DNA of 64,000 nucleotides from Verrucomicrobiota bacterium (GTDB lineage: Bacteria; Verrucomicrobiota; Verrucomicrobiia; Verrucomicrobiales; Akkermansiaceae). Every line of letters begins with the position of its first letter. Position 1 is the stretch's first letter. Location of the stretch: positions 37,363 through 101,362 of the forward strand of contig JAURPJ010000126.1 of the NCBI GenBank assembly GCA_030835305.1, given 5' to 3'. Below the pieces are notes generated by a model, which worked only from the letters and a program-made list of their open reading frames with translations, was not told where the DNA came from and made no database searches. Positions 27,235-36,229 of the stretch are shown here, piece after piece. Made by a program: the position numbers and the translations under genes.

Positions 27235-28386
27235 ATGAGCTTGATCACGCCCGCCGAGGCCGAATCCCTGATGCTTTCCTGTGTCGACCTTCTCGATACC
27301 GAAACCATTGCGCTAGAGGAATCTCTCGGGCGCGTCCTGCGCGAAGATCTTCGCGCCGACCGCCCCTTCCCACCTTTCGACCGCGTCACCATGGACGGGA
27401 TCGCCTTTCGATTCACCGATTTCGACGGCACCCCTCTCACCCTCCAAGGAATCCATGCAGCCGGCAACCCCACCCCACCCGCTCTCAAGAAAAAACACTG
27501 CTGGCAAATCATGACCGGCTCCGCCATGCCGCCCGATTGCGACACGGTTATCCCCTGCGAGGAAGTTTCCCTCAACGACACTCACGCCACCATCAACTGC
27601 CAGGCCGTTCCCGGAAAGTTCATCCACCGCAAGGGATCGGATGCCTCAACCGGGGACCTCATGATTCAATCCGGAACACGAATCAATCCAGGTCACCTCG
27701 GCATGATCGCCTCCATCGGAGCCGCCCGGATCAAAGCCACCCGCCCGCCTCGCGTCAAAATTCTCACCACAGGCGACGAACTCATCCCCGTCGGTGAATC
27801 ACCGCTTCCCCACCAACTTCGCCAATCGAACGGCATCACACTTCTCAGCGCCATCCAAAATTGGGGCCCGGTCACTGCCAGTTGGTCCCACCTTCCCGAT
27901 GATCTGGAAACAACGACCGAAGGCATCGCCAAAGCCCTCGAATCGTCAGATCTCGTCATCCTCTCCGGAGGCATTTCCAAAGGACGAAGAGACTACGTCC
28001 GGCCCGCGCTCGAATCGCTCCGAGGCGAGCCCATCTTCCACGGCGTCGCCCAGCGCCCCGGCAAACCTCTCGCATTCTGGAAGGGCATCGTCGCCCTTCC
28101 CGGCAATCCCAACTCCACCCTTACGACCTTCCAGCGCTACGTCGTCCCCATACTCCGGCGCATGACCGGAACACCCAGTGTCCAGGCCATCACCCTGCCA
28201 CTTGCCGAGCCAATTGCAAACCACGCTTCCCTAACCCAGTTCCTCCCCGCAAAGCTCAACCCGGAAGGCAAAGCAATATCCCTCTCTCCCCAAAACTCCG
28301 GCGACTTCGTCACCCCTCTCGAAGGCACCGGTTACCTCGAAATCCCCCCCGGTAACGACAAAGCCACTTCCGCCCGCTACTTCTAG
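27235..28386 (+). CDS. moeA: Molybdopterin molybdotransferase
   Basis: 383 residues, cytoplasmic, inserting molybdate into adenylylated molybdopterin to give molybdenum cofactor. Landmarks are LGRVLREDLRADRPFPPFDR with TMDGIAFR, the MTGSAMPPDCDTVIPCEEV segment, VKILTTGDELIPVGE, and LVILSGGISKGRRDYVRPAL (MPT-binding), ending in a C-terminal barrel domain. The length is slightly below the usual ~400. No other molybdenum cofactor gene is adjacent. Its distance of about 1.3 kb from selB is suggestive because formate dehydrogenases need both molybdenum cofactor and often selenocysteine, but no such enzyme lies in the window. Confidence 0.96.
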   Translation: MSLITPAEAESLMLSCVDLLDTETIALEESLGRVLREDLRADRPFPPFDRVTMDGIAFRFTDFDGTPLTLQGIHAAGNPTPPALKKKHCWQIMTGSAMPPDCDTVIPCEEVSLNDTHATINCQAVPGKFIHRKGSDASTGDLMIQSGTRINPGHLGMIASIGAARIKATRPPRVKILTTGDELIPVGESPLPHQLRQSNGITLLSAIQNWGPVTASWSHLPDDLETTTEGIAKALESSDLVILSGGISKGRRDYVRPALESLRGEPIFHGVAQRPGKPLAFWKGIVALPGNPNSTLTTFQRYVVPILRRMTGTPSVQAITLPLAEPIANHASLTQFLPAKLNPEGKAISLSPQNSGDFVTPLEGTGYLEIPPGNDKATSARYF

Positions 28387-28803
28387 GCAGCAGATTTCTC
28401 AAACTATTTCTGATTGGGACAATACCCCTCAATCAAATCAGAGACAGCCCGGCAAGACGCGCTCTCCGAACCTCCACCGTTAGCCCATTCTTAAACACCC
28501 CGTATTCAGCAGTCTAGAATTCCGGATCTTCGGGCAACCCAGCCATTCCGACTCCCTTCAACAAAATCCCAAACCAACACCAAATGACTCTGTCAAAAAT
28601 CCCCATCACGATTGGAGCATAGGACGAATCGATTCTATCGAGTCTTTAAAAAAGAAATTCCAGATTCTCAAACGATCAAATTAGGCCAAGGGCCCTGCCA
28701 CAATAAGCTGCCCGACAGAACACTTTCCTTGTTTAAGAGGCCTTCCGCACCTGAATTAAAAACTGAACTTGCGACCCATCATCCCCTCCTTCAGTTTTCC
28801 AAA
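28387..28803. other. 417-base gap without a supported gene
   Basis: The region between moeA and the alpha/beta hydrolase has an in-frame upstream extension of the hydrolase to 28612, but that extension is not protein-like and precedes a good signal peptide, so I leave it out. No tRNA, terminator or repeat was convincing. It probably contains the hydrolase promoter. Confidence 0.35.
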
Positions 28804-29667
28804 ATGAATCAACCTTTTCACATTGCTCTCGCCACCATTTTCGCTCTCATTCATCCGCTCTCAGCTCGGAATGCACCGGAGCCTATCAAACTGTGGCCGG
28901 AAGGAAAAGCTCCCCTCGGCGACGGTAAATTTGAAAATGCCGATCCAACCATCACCGTCTTTCGTCCTAAAAAGCCAAATGGCACCGCCTTCGTCATCGC
29001 CCCGGGCGGCGGTTACGCAAGGGTCGTCAAAGGCGAGGGTGCCCCCATCGCCAAATGGCTGAACACTCATGGCATCACTGGTATAGTTCTCGACTACCGC
29101 CTTCCGAAAGGAAATCCACACCGCCCGCTTCTCGATGTTAAACGCGCCCTTCGGATGACCCGCATGCAGTCCACCAATTGGGACCTCAAGACGGACCGTA
29201 TTGGCATCATTGGCTTCTCAGCCGGGGGCCACCTCGCCTCCATGGCCGTCACCAAATACGACCTAGGTGAAGGAAAAACAACCGACCCCGTTCAGCGCCA
29301 AAGCAGTCGCCCGGACTTCGCCATCCTGGTCTATCCCGTCATCACCATGGGCGAAGGAACTCACCGCGGCTCGCGAAAGAATCTCCTTGGTGCCGAGCCA
29401 AGTGGAGAGCTCATCCAGCGCTACTCCAACGAACTTCACATCACAGCCAAAACCCCACCCACCTACCTCGTTCATGCCATCGACGATGTCGTCGTCCCCG
29501 CCAGCAACAGCGAAGGATTTCACAAGGCCCTCGTCGCAAACAAGGTTTCAACAAAATACCTTCCCCTCCCCCGTGGCGGCCACGGGCTCAACGGGTATAA
29601 AGGCCCCATGTGGGATGCCTGGCAGACCCGGTCGATGGAGTGGCTTTCCACGCTTCTTAAAAAATAA
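28804..29667 (+). CDS. Secreted alpha/beta hydrolase, acetylesterase-like
   Basis: 287 residues from the ATG at 28804, the codon that opens a signal peptide (FHIALATIFALIHPLSA). Landmarks: LWPEGKAPL, the oxyanion-hole segment APGGGYARV, GIVLDYRLPKG, and the nucleophile elbow GFSAGGHLAS with Ser139. The catalytic Asp is probably in HAIDDVVVP and the His in RGGHGL near the end. The pattern matches the axe/xylan-acetylesterase-like group of alpha/beta hydrolases that remove acetyl groups from plant or algal polysaccharides. The substrate is an inference. The gene is monocistronic and converges on selB with a 21-base gap. Confidence 0.9.
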   Translation: MNQPFHIALATIFALIHPLSARNAPEPIKLWPEGKAPLGDGKFENADPTITVFRPKKPNGTAFVIAPGGGYARVVKGEGAPIAKWLNTHGITGIVLDYRLPKGNPHRPLLDVKRALRMTRMQSTNWDLKTDRIGIIGFSAGGHLASMAVTKYDLGEGKTTDPVQRQSSRPDFAILVYPVITMGEGTHRGSRKNLLGAEPSGELIQRYSNELHITAKTPPTYLVHAIDDVVVPASNSEGFHKALVANKVSTKYLPLPRGGHGLNGYKGPMWDAWQTRSMEWLSTLLKK

Positions 29668-29688
29668 GCTTGAGCGGCGCGACAAACG

Positions 29689-31623
29689 CTAGACTAGGGT
29701 TCTGAAATCACCGTCTCTTCGGGTGATCTTGTCGCGATCCAATCGCTCCAGCAGAGGCATGATCACTTTTCGAGAGGTGCCAAGATGCTGGCGCAATTCG
29801 GAGGCCGTCGCCCGACCTTTCATCTCTATAAAATTTCGCACTTGATCAATGGTACCCTGAAAAACCTTGGATCCCAAAGTCACCTTGGGGTCCAGCGGAG
29901 TAATCTGGCGGGTCCGCGAAAGAAACTTGTAAGCCGCCACATGATCCGGCGTCGTCTGCAATTCCGTCGGCAATGGAGGTGCCAGTCCTGCCTCATCGAG
30001 CGTTTTAAGAATTTCCGCTGCCGGTGCTTCCAGCTCGGGAGGAAGCTCAAGCGAGTGGGAATTATGGCAGATTATATTCTCTGCTACTTTAAAGTTTTTC
30101 TCTCCCAATTGAATCAAAAGAGCATCATACAGCCCCGGAACGGCGGTCGCGGTGCCCAGATTTTTTTTCACCAGATCGGTCGACATCCCCACGTGATCCG
30201 GATGGCTTGCGTGATAATCCTGCACCACCTTCGAGGCCTTCTTAACCAACTCCTTCCAATAAGGTGCGTGGGCAAAATGCTTGTCACCGCGAGCCACAAT
30301 TTCGTTGGCCTTGGTCAGCTTTTTCAGCGCGGTTTTCATCTCTGCATCCGAGAATGGCAGCGATTGGGTGAGTTCCAGAGTCGGCACAAAGTGGTCTCGT
30401 TCAAGATGCGTCCGCAAGAGAACCTGAAGATCATTCGGGGCCTCCGCTCGGGCATGCAAGAACGACTGCCGCTGTTCGGAACGGAACTGCCTCCGCATCG
30501 GATGTGGATCAAGCACGATGGCTCCGGCCAGCGTGGCTTCACCGGAAAGCTCGCGAATCACAAGCCGCTCACCGGCCAGGGTGTGAATGGGATGATCAAA
30601 GCGTAGCTGCGCAATCGAAGTGTCGCCCGGACTGAGAACGATGTCCTCGGGGAAAAGGACTCTGGCCTGGGTGCGGCCCGATCCGTGGTGAACGAAGATT
30701 CGATGATTCGATTTCAGCGGTCGCTGGGTCCCCTTCTGTCCGGGGATGGGACGGTGGGCACGGGTGATTTCAACATCGATTTCCATCGTTGCTTCACCCG
30801 GACTTCCTCCCACCAAAAGATGCCCGCGAGAAACGCCCTTTTTGCCTTTTGCCGAGAGCGGCAGATCGGGGAGGTTGAGCGCAGTCCGCATTCCGGGCAC
30901 CGCTTGCTCGAGTGAAGCATTGTGATTTTGAATCGAGCGGACATGGGTTCTAAGGCCCGAAGGATAAGCCGTGAGCTGGTTTCCCACCAAGAGCTTCCCT
31001 CCCGTCAGCGTTCCAGTCACCACCGTTCCTACTCCTTTTGGCGAGAAAGCGCGGTCCACCGCCAGACGCGGTTGCTCGAAGTCACGGGGATCTTCAGTCT
31101 CCGCAAGAGTATTCGCAATCGCCTCCTTCAACGCATTCATTCCGAGACCCGTCGGTGCGGAAACCGGGACGATGGGTGCACCCTCAAGAGCGGTGCCTTG
31201 TAAGTCGTCGGCGAGGATCTCGGTGACAAAGTCAAGATCATCCACGAGGTCCGCCTTTGTCAGGGCGACAATGAATTTTTTAATCCCCAGATAGGTGAGA
31301 ATCTGGAGGTGCTCCTCGGACTGCGGCATCCACGAGTCATCCGCAGCGACGATAAAAATGGCGAGGTCGATCGACCCGACTCCAGCCACCATATTGTTCA
31401 CGAAGTCGGCGTGCCCGGGAACATCGATCACCCCAATTTCAAAGGTATCATTTTGCGTCTTGGGAATCGGCAGCGAGAAATGGGCAAATCCCAGTTCGAT
31501 CGTCACACCTCGCTCCTGCTCTTCCGGAAGACGGTCCGGATTGGTCCCTGTCAAAGTCTGCACGAGGGTGGACTTTCCGTGATCGATATGGCCGGCGGTG
31601 CCGATGATGAAATTTTTGGGCAT
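29689..31623 (-). CDS. selB: Selenocysteine-specific elongation factor SelB
   Basis: 644 residues. The GTPase domain has G1 GHIDHGKST, a switch region EEQERGVTIELGFA, G3 DVPGHADFV and G4 TKAD. Translation domains II and III follow (AVDRAFSPKGVGTVVTGTL, and the IREL segment of domain III), and the C-terminal third has winged-helix repeats that bind the selenocysteine-insertion element (the last ends in ASELRQHLGTSRKVIMPLLE). The RGVTIELGFA sequence and winged-helix tail separate it from EF-Tu. It delivers Sec-tRNA to UGA codons. No selA, selD, selC or selenoprotein gene is visible here. The start lies 5 bases after the stop of the IF-1-like gene upstream, so the two are cotranscribed. Confidence 0.95.
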   Translation of the reverse strand: MPKNFIIGTAGHIDHGKSTLVQTLTGTNPDRLPEEQERGVTIELGFAHFSLPIPKTQNDTFEIGVIDVPGHADFVNNMVAGVGSIDLAIFIVAADDSWMPQSEEHLQILTYLGIKKFIVALTKADLVDDLDFVTEILADDLQGTALEGAPIVPVSAPTGLGMNALKEAIANTLAETEDPRDFEQPRLAVDRAFSPKGVGTVVTGTLTGGKLLVGNQLTAYPSGLRTHVRSIQNHNASLEQAVPGMRTALNLPDLPLSAKGKKGVSRGHLLVGGSPGEATMEIDVEITRAHRPIPGQKGTQRPLKSNHRIFVHHGSGRTQARVLFPEDIVLSPGDTSIAQLRFDHPIHTLAGERLVIRELSGEATLAGAIVLDPHPMRRQFRSEQRQSFLHARAEAPNDLQVLLRTHLERDHFVPTLELTQSLPFSDAEMKTALKKLTKANEIVARGDKHFAHAPYWKELVKKASKVVQDYHASHPDHVGMSTDLVKKNLGTATAVPGLYDALLIQLGEKNFKVAENIICHNSHSLELPPELEAPAAEILKTLDEAGLAPPLPTELQTTPDHVAAYKFLSRTRQITPLDPKVTLGSKVFQGTIDQVRNFIEMKGRATASELRQHLGTSRKVIMPLLERLDRDKITRRDGDFRTLV

Positions 31624-31628
31624 GATTC

Positions 31629-31922
31629 TCAGGAGGCGGGGAAGATCTCAGCAATGCGGGCTTTCTCAAAATCGAAGGGCGTCATCTCAAGCGTGACCTT
31701 TGCACCCGGAACAATTTCTTCGCTTCTCGCTTCGAGTGCTTTGGCCGGATGCGCGATCACCTTCTTGCCGTTGGGAAGGCTGACTTGATAAGCGCGGTCG
31801 CTATAGATGAGCAGGACCTCGCCGGTCGTGATGATGGGTTCGGTGGGCACGCCGTGAATTTTGGATAGGTCAGCCGGAGAAGCAAGGAGGGAGAAGAAAA
31901 GCTTGTGGGAAGGAAACGACAT
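31629..31922 (-). CDS. IF-1-like S1/OB-fold protein, first gene of the selB operon
   Basis: 97 residues. Residues 33-95 follow the IF-1 pattern: GEVLLIYSDRAYQVSLPNGK, KVIAHPAKALEA, EEIVPGAKVTLEMTPFDFE, ARIAEIF. Canonical IF-1 is ~72 residues and has VELxNG, AHISGK and LTPYDLxKGRI in the same places, so this is a divergent paralogue with a ~30-residue N-terminal extension; the AHISGK lysine-rich loop is AHPAKA. It would be expected to bind the 30S A site or RNA. The gap to selB is 5 bases, a tight pairing that suggests a connected role in translation. Whether this organism has a second, canonical infA elsewhere cannot be seen. Confidence 0.75.
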   Translation of the reverse strand: MSFPSHKLFFSLLASPADLSKIHGVPTEPIITTGEVLLIYSDRAYQVSLPNGKKVIAHPAKALEARSEEIVPGAKVTLEMTPFDFEKARIAEIFPAS

Positions 31923-31985
31923 GGAATGATGGGAAAAGATGGTTGCCCCAATGAATTGAATCCCTTCTTCGGAGAAATTATCGCC

Positions 31986-32255
31986 GTGATCGCATTCGAC
32001 TCAGGAATCGCCGCATTAAAACGGCGGCTTTCCTTTTCAGGGTCTGCTGTGGTCGTCCTCGCTCTCTCCGCAAGGGTTCACTTTTGGTTGAGCCGGAAGC
32101 CGGCAAATCCATACACGGATTACGGGGAGGACAACTTCATCCGCATGTTCCTCAACCTGATCTTCATCGGCATCATCATGATGATGATCTGCAGCATTGA
32201 ATTCTTCCGGCAGAGAACAAGCCCGCTTACTCCTCGACCTTCTTCAACGGGGTGA
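31986..32255 (+). CDS. Possible small membrane protein, 89 residues
   Basis: I place a GTG start at 31986, 11 bases after GGAG; the frame stays open upstream to 31905 but that would overlap the IF-1-like start. Two hydrophobic stretches, SGSAVVVLALSARVHFW and FLNLIFIGIIMMMICSIEFF, flank a polar NPYTDYGEDNF loop, like a two-helix membrane protein. The last ~10 codons overlap the end of the convergent DUF1080 gene. No family recognised; could be chance. Confidence 0.35.
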   Translation: MIAFDSGIAALKRRLSFSGSAVVVLALSARVHFWLSRKPANPYTDYGEDNFIRMFLNLIFIGIIMMMICSIEFFRQRTSPLTPRPSSTG

Positions 32256-32949
32256 TGGTGAGCCCTTTAAACTCCACCTCAACGCCTTCCGCCTGCAACG
32301 CGATCTGTCCGCTCTTGGCGGTGCAATTCTTCCCGTGGTTCACCATGTCACCGTTGACCCAGACTTTAATTTCATCACCCGGGCACTCGATGACCATCTT
32401 GTTCCACTCACCAACCGGCTTCTCGGAATTATCGGTGAGGTTGAGAATGCGACGCGCATCGCCCTGCTGTCCACCCCACTTTTGATTCTTGCCCTTGGGG
32501 CGTCGCTTTTCCATGTCCGGCACCTCGATATTCTCGGCAATACACCAGAAGTCGCCGGCATGACCACTATTCATCTGCACTTCGATGGAAGCCGGAAACA
32601 TTTTGTAAAGCGCCCGCGGTGTGGACGCATGAACGAGAACCCCGCAATTCCCTGGCTTGTTCACGAAACGATACTCAAGCTCGAGTCGAAAATTTTCGTG
32701 CTTTTTGTCCGTGATGAGATGACCGCCCGGCTTGCCGAGACTCACCAACATCCCATCACGGACAATGAAGCTCGGCTTGATGTCAGGGTTCTTGTCAGCC
32801 GCCGGAACATCAGTGTGCCAGCCCTTGAGATCCTTGCCATTGAAAAGAGAGCCCGTTTCGGCATTCTGGGCCAGAGAGCTTGAGGCGGAGAACAAGCTGG
32901 CGAGAGCTACGGAGGCAAGGGGGCGGGAAATCAGTTTTGTGATCATCAT
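32227..32949 (-). CDS. DUF1080 protein (3-keto-disaccharide hydrolase-like)
   Basis: 240 residues from the ATG at 32949 (the next codon is also ATG); the frame reaches 33030 but the additional residues are unlike a signal peptide, while MITKLISRPLASVALASLFS is. Mature part: GSLFNGKDLKGWHTD at the start of the concanavalin-like domain, SFIVRDGMLVSLGKPGGHLI, FRLELEYRFVNKPGNCGVLV, EVQMNSGHAGDFWC and a terminal GQIALQAEGVEVEFKGLTI. This is the DUF1080 fold (PF06439), a secreted jelly roll found in 3-keto-disaccharide hydrolases. Substrate unknown. It lies downstream of the protease gene on the same strand. Confidence 0.93.
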   Translation of the reverse strand: MMITKLISRPLASVALASLFSASSSLAQNAETGSLFNGKDLKGWHTDVPAADKNPDIKPSFIVRDGMLVSLGKPGGHLITDKKHENFRLELEYRFVNKPGNCGVLVHASTPRALYKMFPASIEVQMNSGHAGDFWCIAENIEVPDMEKRRPKGKNQKWGGQQGDARRILNLTDNSEKPVGEWNKMVIECPGDEIKVWVNGDMVNHGKNCTAKSGQIALQAEGVEVEFKGLTITPLKKVEE

Positions 32950-32990
32950 GGCAGCAAGATGCTCCGGAAGCGCCGACGATTCAAGCGAGA

Positions 32991-33896
32991 TCAATTCGCA
33001 GATTGCCTCCGGCTCTTCCAGCTCTTCCAATCGCGAATGAGCTTACCGTCGACCCGCCGCGCCATCGCTCCCTTCTCACCGTCAAAGTCTGATCCCACGT
33101 GAACTCCAACGACAATTTTACGCCCCCCTTTTTCGATCCAAACCGGCGCGCCACTCAGCCCCCTCGCGGTGGCCACGTTGTAGGTGAACAGATTTGGTCC
33201 GATCGCAGTCACCCGGCCTTCGCCTTCAAAAAGTCGTGAACCGGTCGCGCCTTTGATTTTCTTCGAATCGCCGGGGTAGCCGGCTACCTTCACCACATCC
33301 CCAACCTTCAGTTCGATGCCGGTTGAACTATTCAAGGTATACGAGGTCCTTTCAGGGAAGCTTCCACCCAAGTCGATAAAGCCATAGTCGTGCTGAATCA
33401 TGCGATTGGAAGCCGATGGCTTCAACCAGGTGGAGATACTCCACTCAAAGCGCGGCGCTACCGTCCATACTCCGTCAAGCGGAATAGCACCTCGTTCCAC
33501 CCTGCCTCCGGACACAAGGGCATCGACATAGTCTCTTCCCACCTTTGAAACATCCGGTTTCCCCACCAAAACTTCAATGGTATCAACCCGCCCCCAAGGG
33601 TAAGAGGCATTGAACAGGTTATGACCTGCCGTGAGCACGTAACGACCATCAAGCAAAACTCCGGATGAAATGGCAATCTGATCAAGAATCGCGGCATATT
33701 TACGATTCATTTTCAAATAACAAATCCCGTCAATCGCAGCTGCTGGCGACATTTTTTGATCAGGTGCGACCGATGGCCGCCGGATCTCTTTCCGGCTTGA
33801 TGAAGGGGCACATCCCGGAATAGCGACCAAAGGTACAAAAGAGACGATGGCTAACCAGAGCCTAATTTTGTTCAGTCTGTATCTCCCCGCACTCAT
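32991..33896 (-). CDS. Trypsin-like (S1) serine protease, lipoprotein
   Basis: 301 residues from the ATG at 33896, followed by a lipoprotein signal with lipobox AIPGC. The catalytic triad is recognisable: His in GRYVLTAGHNLF, Asp in MIQHDYGFIDL and Ser in ARGLSGAPVW. VKVAGYPGDSKK and KIVVGVHVGSDF are typical strands of the C-terminal barrel. The mature enzyme would act in the periplasm. It lies 41 bases upstream of the DUF1080 gene. No PDZ domain, so it is not a DegP-type protease. Confidence 0.88.
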   Translation of the reverse strand: MSAGRYRLNKIRLWLAIVSFVPLVAIPGCAPSSSRKEIRRPSVAPDQKMSPAAAIDGICYLKMNRKYAAILDQIAISSGVLLDGRYVLTAGHNLFNASYPWGRVDTIEVLVGKPDVSKVGRDYVDALVSGGRVERGAIPLDGVWTVAPRFEWSISTWLKPSASNRMIQHDYGFIDLGGSFPERTSYTLNSSTGIELKVGDVVKVAGYPGDSKKIKGATGSRLFEGEGRVTAIGPNLFTYNVATARGLSGAPVWIEKGGRKIVVGVHVGSDFDGEKGAMARRVDGKLIRDWKSWKSRRQSAN

Positions 33897-34084
33897 GATT
33901 GATTTTCGCTTCAACCTCTGAATCAGGCAAGTCGCTTCCCTCGACAAAAACCTGATGGTTTTTGGGTAGACACCAACGAGAGGAAAATGCCTTTCATCTT
34001 AAAAAACATCAGCCCGTGTGTGACCGAATGAAAAAACAGACAAGGCCGCTTCACGCTCCGCCCGCTTCCTGCTAAAACACGCCG

Positions 34085-36229
34085 ATGCCGGATCGTTCGT
34101 CGAAAAAATCGCGGAGCAAGGGGGAGACAACCGAACAGCGGAAGCCTTCGCCCACTCTCCCACTTTGGAAAAAACTCGCTTTTTCCGTCCTGAGTCTCGC
34201 CCTCTTTTTTGGACTGATTGAGGTCATCCTCATGGCGATCGGAGTGAAACCACTCTCCTACGAGAAAGATCCCTACGTCGGTTTCTCTTCACAAATCCCC
34301 CTGTTTATCTCGCAGGAAAACAGCGAAGAAATGTTGGTCACCGCCCGCAACAAGCTGGCCTACTTCAACAAACAGGAATTCAGCCGCGAGAAGCCGGACG
34401 ATACCACGCGCGTTTTTTGTCTCGGTGGGTCCACCACTTACGGAAGGCCCTACGATGACACCACGTCCTTTTGCGGCTGGCTACGCGAGCTTTTGCCCGC
34501 TGCTGATCCCGAAAAGAAATGGGAACTCATCAACGGCGGCGGGATCAGCTACGCGAGCTACCGGGTCGCCGCTCTCATGGAGGAACTCGCTGATTACGAG
34601 CCCGACCTGTTCATCGTTTATTGCGGGCAGAATGAATTTCTCGAGCGCCGCACCTACTCCGGCATTATCGAGATGCCGGAAACCGTCCGCGGGCTCAGTG
34701 CCGTGCTTAGCAAGACACGAACTTACAGCGGGATCTCCCGACTCATTGACAACTCTGATAAACCCTCCGAAGAGGAAACCGAGAAGCTGGACGGCGAGGT
34801 CAACACCATCCTTGACCAATCAATCGGTCCCAAGGACTACGAGCGGGACGAAGAGCTGGAGGCCCAGGTCATCTCGCATTACCGCTTCAACATGGCCCGC
34901 ATGGTGGACATTGCCCGGGCCGCAGGGGCCAAGGTGATCTTTGTCACTCCGGCATCAAACCTCCGCAACTGCTCGCCCTTTAAAAGCCAGCACCGCGATG
35001 GCCTCAGCGGACCGGATCAAGAGAAGGTGAAAGAGCTTATTGCCAAAGCAAAACAGCAACTCGCTGCCAAGGAATTTGCGGAAGCCCTCGAATCGCTCGA
35101 CACCGCAACCCAGACCGATGACCAATACGCGCACGCTCACTACTACCGGGGACGGGCGCTGGAGGGTTTGCAAAAATTCGACGAGGCAAAGATCGCTTAC
35201 GAACGGGCCCTCGATGACGACGTGTGCCCTCTCCGGGCACGTTCTCCCATGCCCGGCATTGTTGCAGAGGTCGCAGCAGATCGCGACGTTCCCGTGGTCA
35301 ATTTTTTGGATCTTGTCGAACAAAAATCCGCGCACGGGATTGCAGGTGCAGATCTCTTTCTTGATCACGTTCACCCCACCATCGAAGGCCATCGCTTGCT
35401 CGCTCTCGAGATTTTCGATGAAATGGTAGAACAGAATTGGCTCACTCCCAGAGACGACTGGGGAGAAGAATCAATCAGCAAGGTCGCTGCCGCGATCATG
35501 AAAAAGGTAGATCCCAAAAAGCAGGGAATAGCGATGAGAAACCTCTCCAAAGTTTATTCGTGGGCAGGTAAAATGGAGGACGCTTATGCCGCGGCTAAAA
35601 AAGCGCTGGAACTCTTTCCCGGCGACGCCGAGGGTTACTATCAGGCCGGAAATCTCGCCCGCCAACTGGGGAACAAGGAGGAAGCAATCGCAAAGCTTTC
35701 CCACCTTGTTGGAGTCAAACTCAGTCCGCAAATCACCTATTACACCAAGGCCCACATCCAGCTCTCAGATCTTCTTTCCGAACAAGATCAATTTGATAAA
35801 AGCGAAGGGGTAGCCCGCAAGCTTGTGCAACTGGTTCCTGGCAGCGCTCCCGGAATCGGCCAACTCATCAAGCTTCTCCGCCTGCACAGCCAAAAGCTCC
35901 TTAAAGCCAACAAGCCGGGCGAAGCCGCCAAACGACTTCGGGAACTCTCAGCCTTGCAACCGGACGACTTTGATGTCCGGGTCCAATTGGGCGTTTCCTT
36001 GGTTCGGGCTGGCGACTTTCCCGCCGCCGCCACCGCCTTGAAGACCATCATCGAGGCAAAACCTGATTACCTTCCGGCTTACGATAACCTCAGCTACGTC
36101 CTTGCCCAACTGGGTCGTCTCGATGAAGCCGAGCAAACCTGTCTAGAGGCCCTCAAGATCAGCCCCGACCACCAGGCCGCGAAAAAGAACCTCGCCCTGA
36201 TCCGGCGTAAAAAGGCCACCGGAAACTAG
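34085..36229 (+). CDS. Membrane-anchored SGNH-hydrolase protein with TPR repeats
   Basis: 714 residues. A short cytoplasmic Lys/Arg-rich stretch is followed by a single membrane helix (LAFSVLSLALFFGLIEVILM), then an SGNH domain: LGGSTTYGRPYDD (block I, ~113), GGGISYASYRVAALM, IVYCGQNEFLERR (block III) and the late DHVHPTIEGH (~425, block V). Two TPR units (EFAEALESLDTATQ, HAHYYRGRALEGLQ) are inserted inside the SGNH domain, and about five more follow to the C-terminus. SGNH proteins of this type act on O-acyl groups of exopolysaccharides. It converges on the SxtJ/carbamoyltransferase cluster, the two stop codons overlapping by four bases. Confidence 0.88.
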   Translation: MPDRSSKKSRSKGETTEQRKPSPTLPLWKKLAFSVLSLALFFGLIEVILMAIGVKPLSYEKDPYVGFSSQIPLFISQENSEEMLVTARNKLAYFNKQEFSREKPDDTTRVFCLGGSTTYGRPYDDTTSFCGWLRELLPAADPEKKWELINGGGISYASYRVAALMEELADYEPDLFIVYCGQNEFLERRTYSGIIEMPETVRGLSAVLSKTRTYSGISRLIDNSDKPSEEETEKLDGEVNTILDQSIGPKDYERDEELEAQVISHYRFNMARMVDIARAAGAKVIFVTPASNLRNCSPFKSQHRDGLSGPDQEKVKELIAKAKQQLAAKEFAEALESLDTATQTDDQYAHAHYYRGRALEGLQKFDEAKIAYERALDDDVCPLRARSPMPGIVAEVAADRDVPVVNFLDLVEQKSAHGIAGADLFLDHVHPTIEGHRLLALEIFDEMVEQNWLTPRDDWGEESISKVAAAIMKKVDPKKQGIAMRNLSKVYSWAGKMEDAYAAAKKALELFPGDAEGYYQAGNLARQLGNKEEAIAKLSHLVGVKLSPQITYYTKAHIQLSDLLSEQDQFDKSEGVARKLVQLVPGSAPGIGQLIKLLRLHSQKLLKANKPGEAAKRLRELSALQPDDFDVRVQLGVSLVRAGDFPAAATALKTIIEAKPDYLPAYDNLSYVLAQLGRLDEAEQTCLEALKISPDHQAAKKNLALIRRKKATGN

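Noticed and set aside
28612..28803. N-terminal extension of the alpha/beta hydrolase
   Set aside because: The extension is not protein-like and would bury the signal peptide that begins at 28804.
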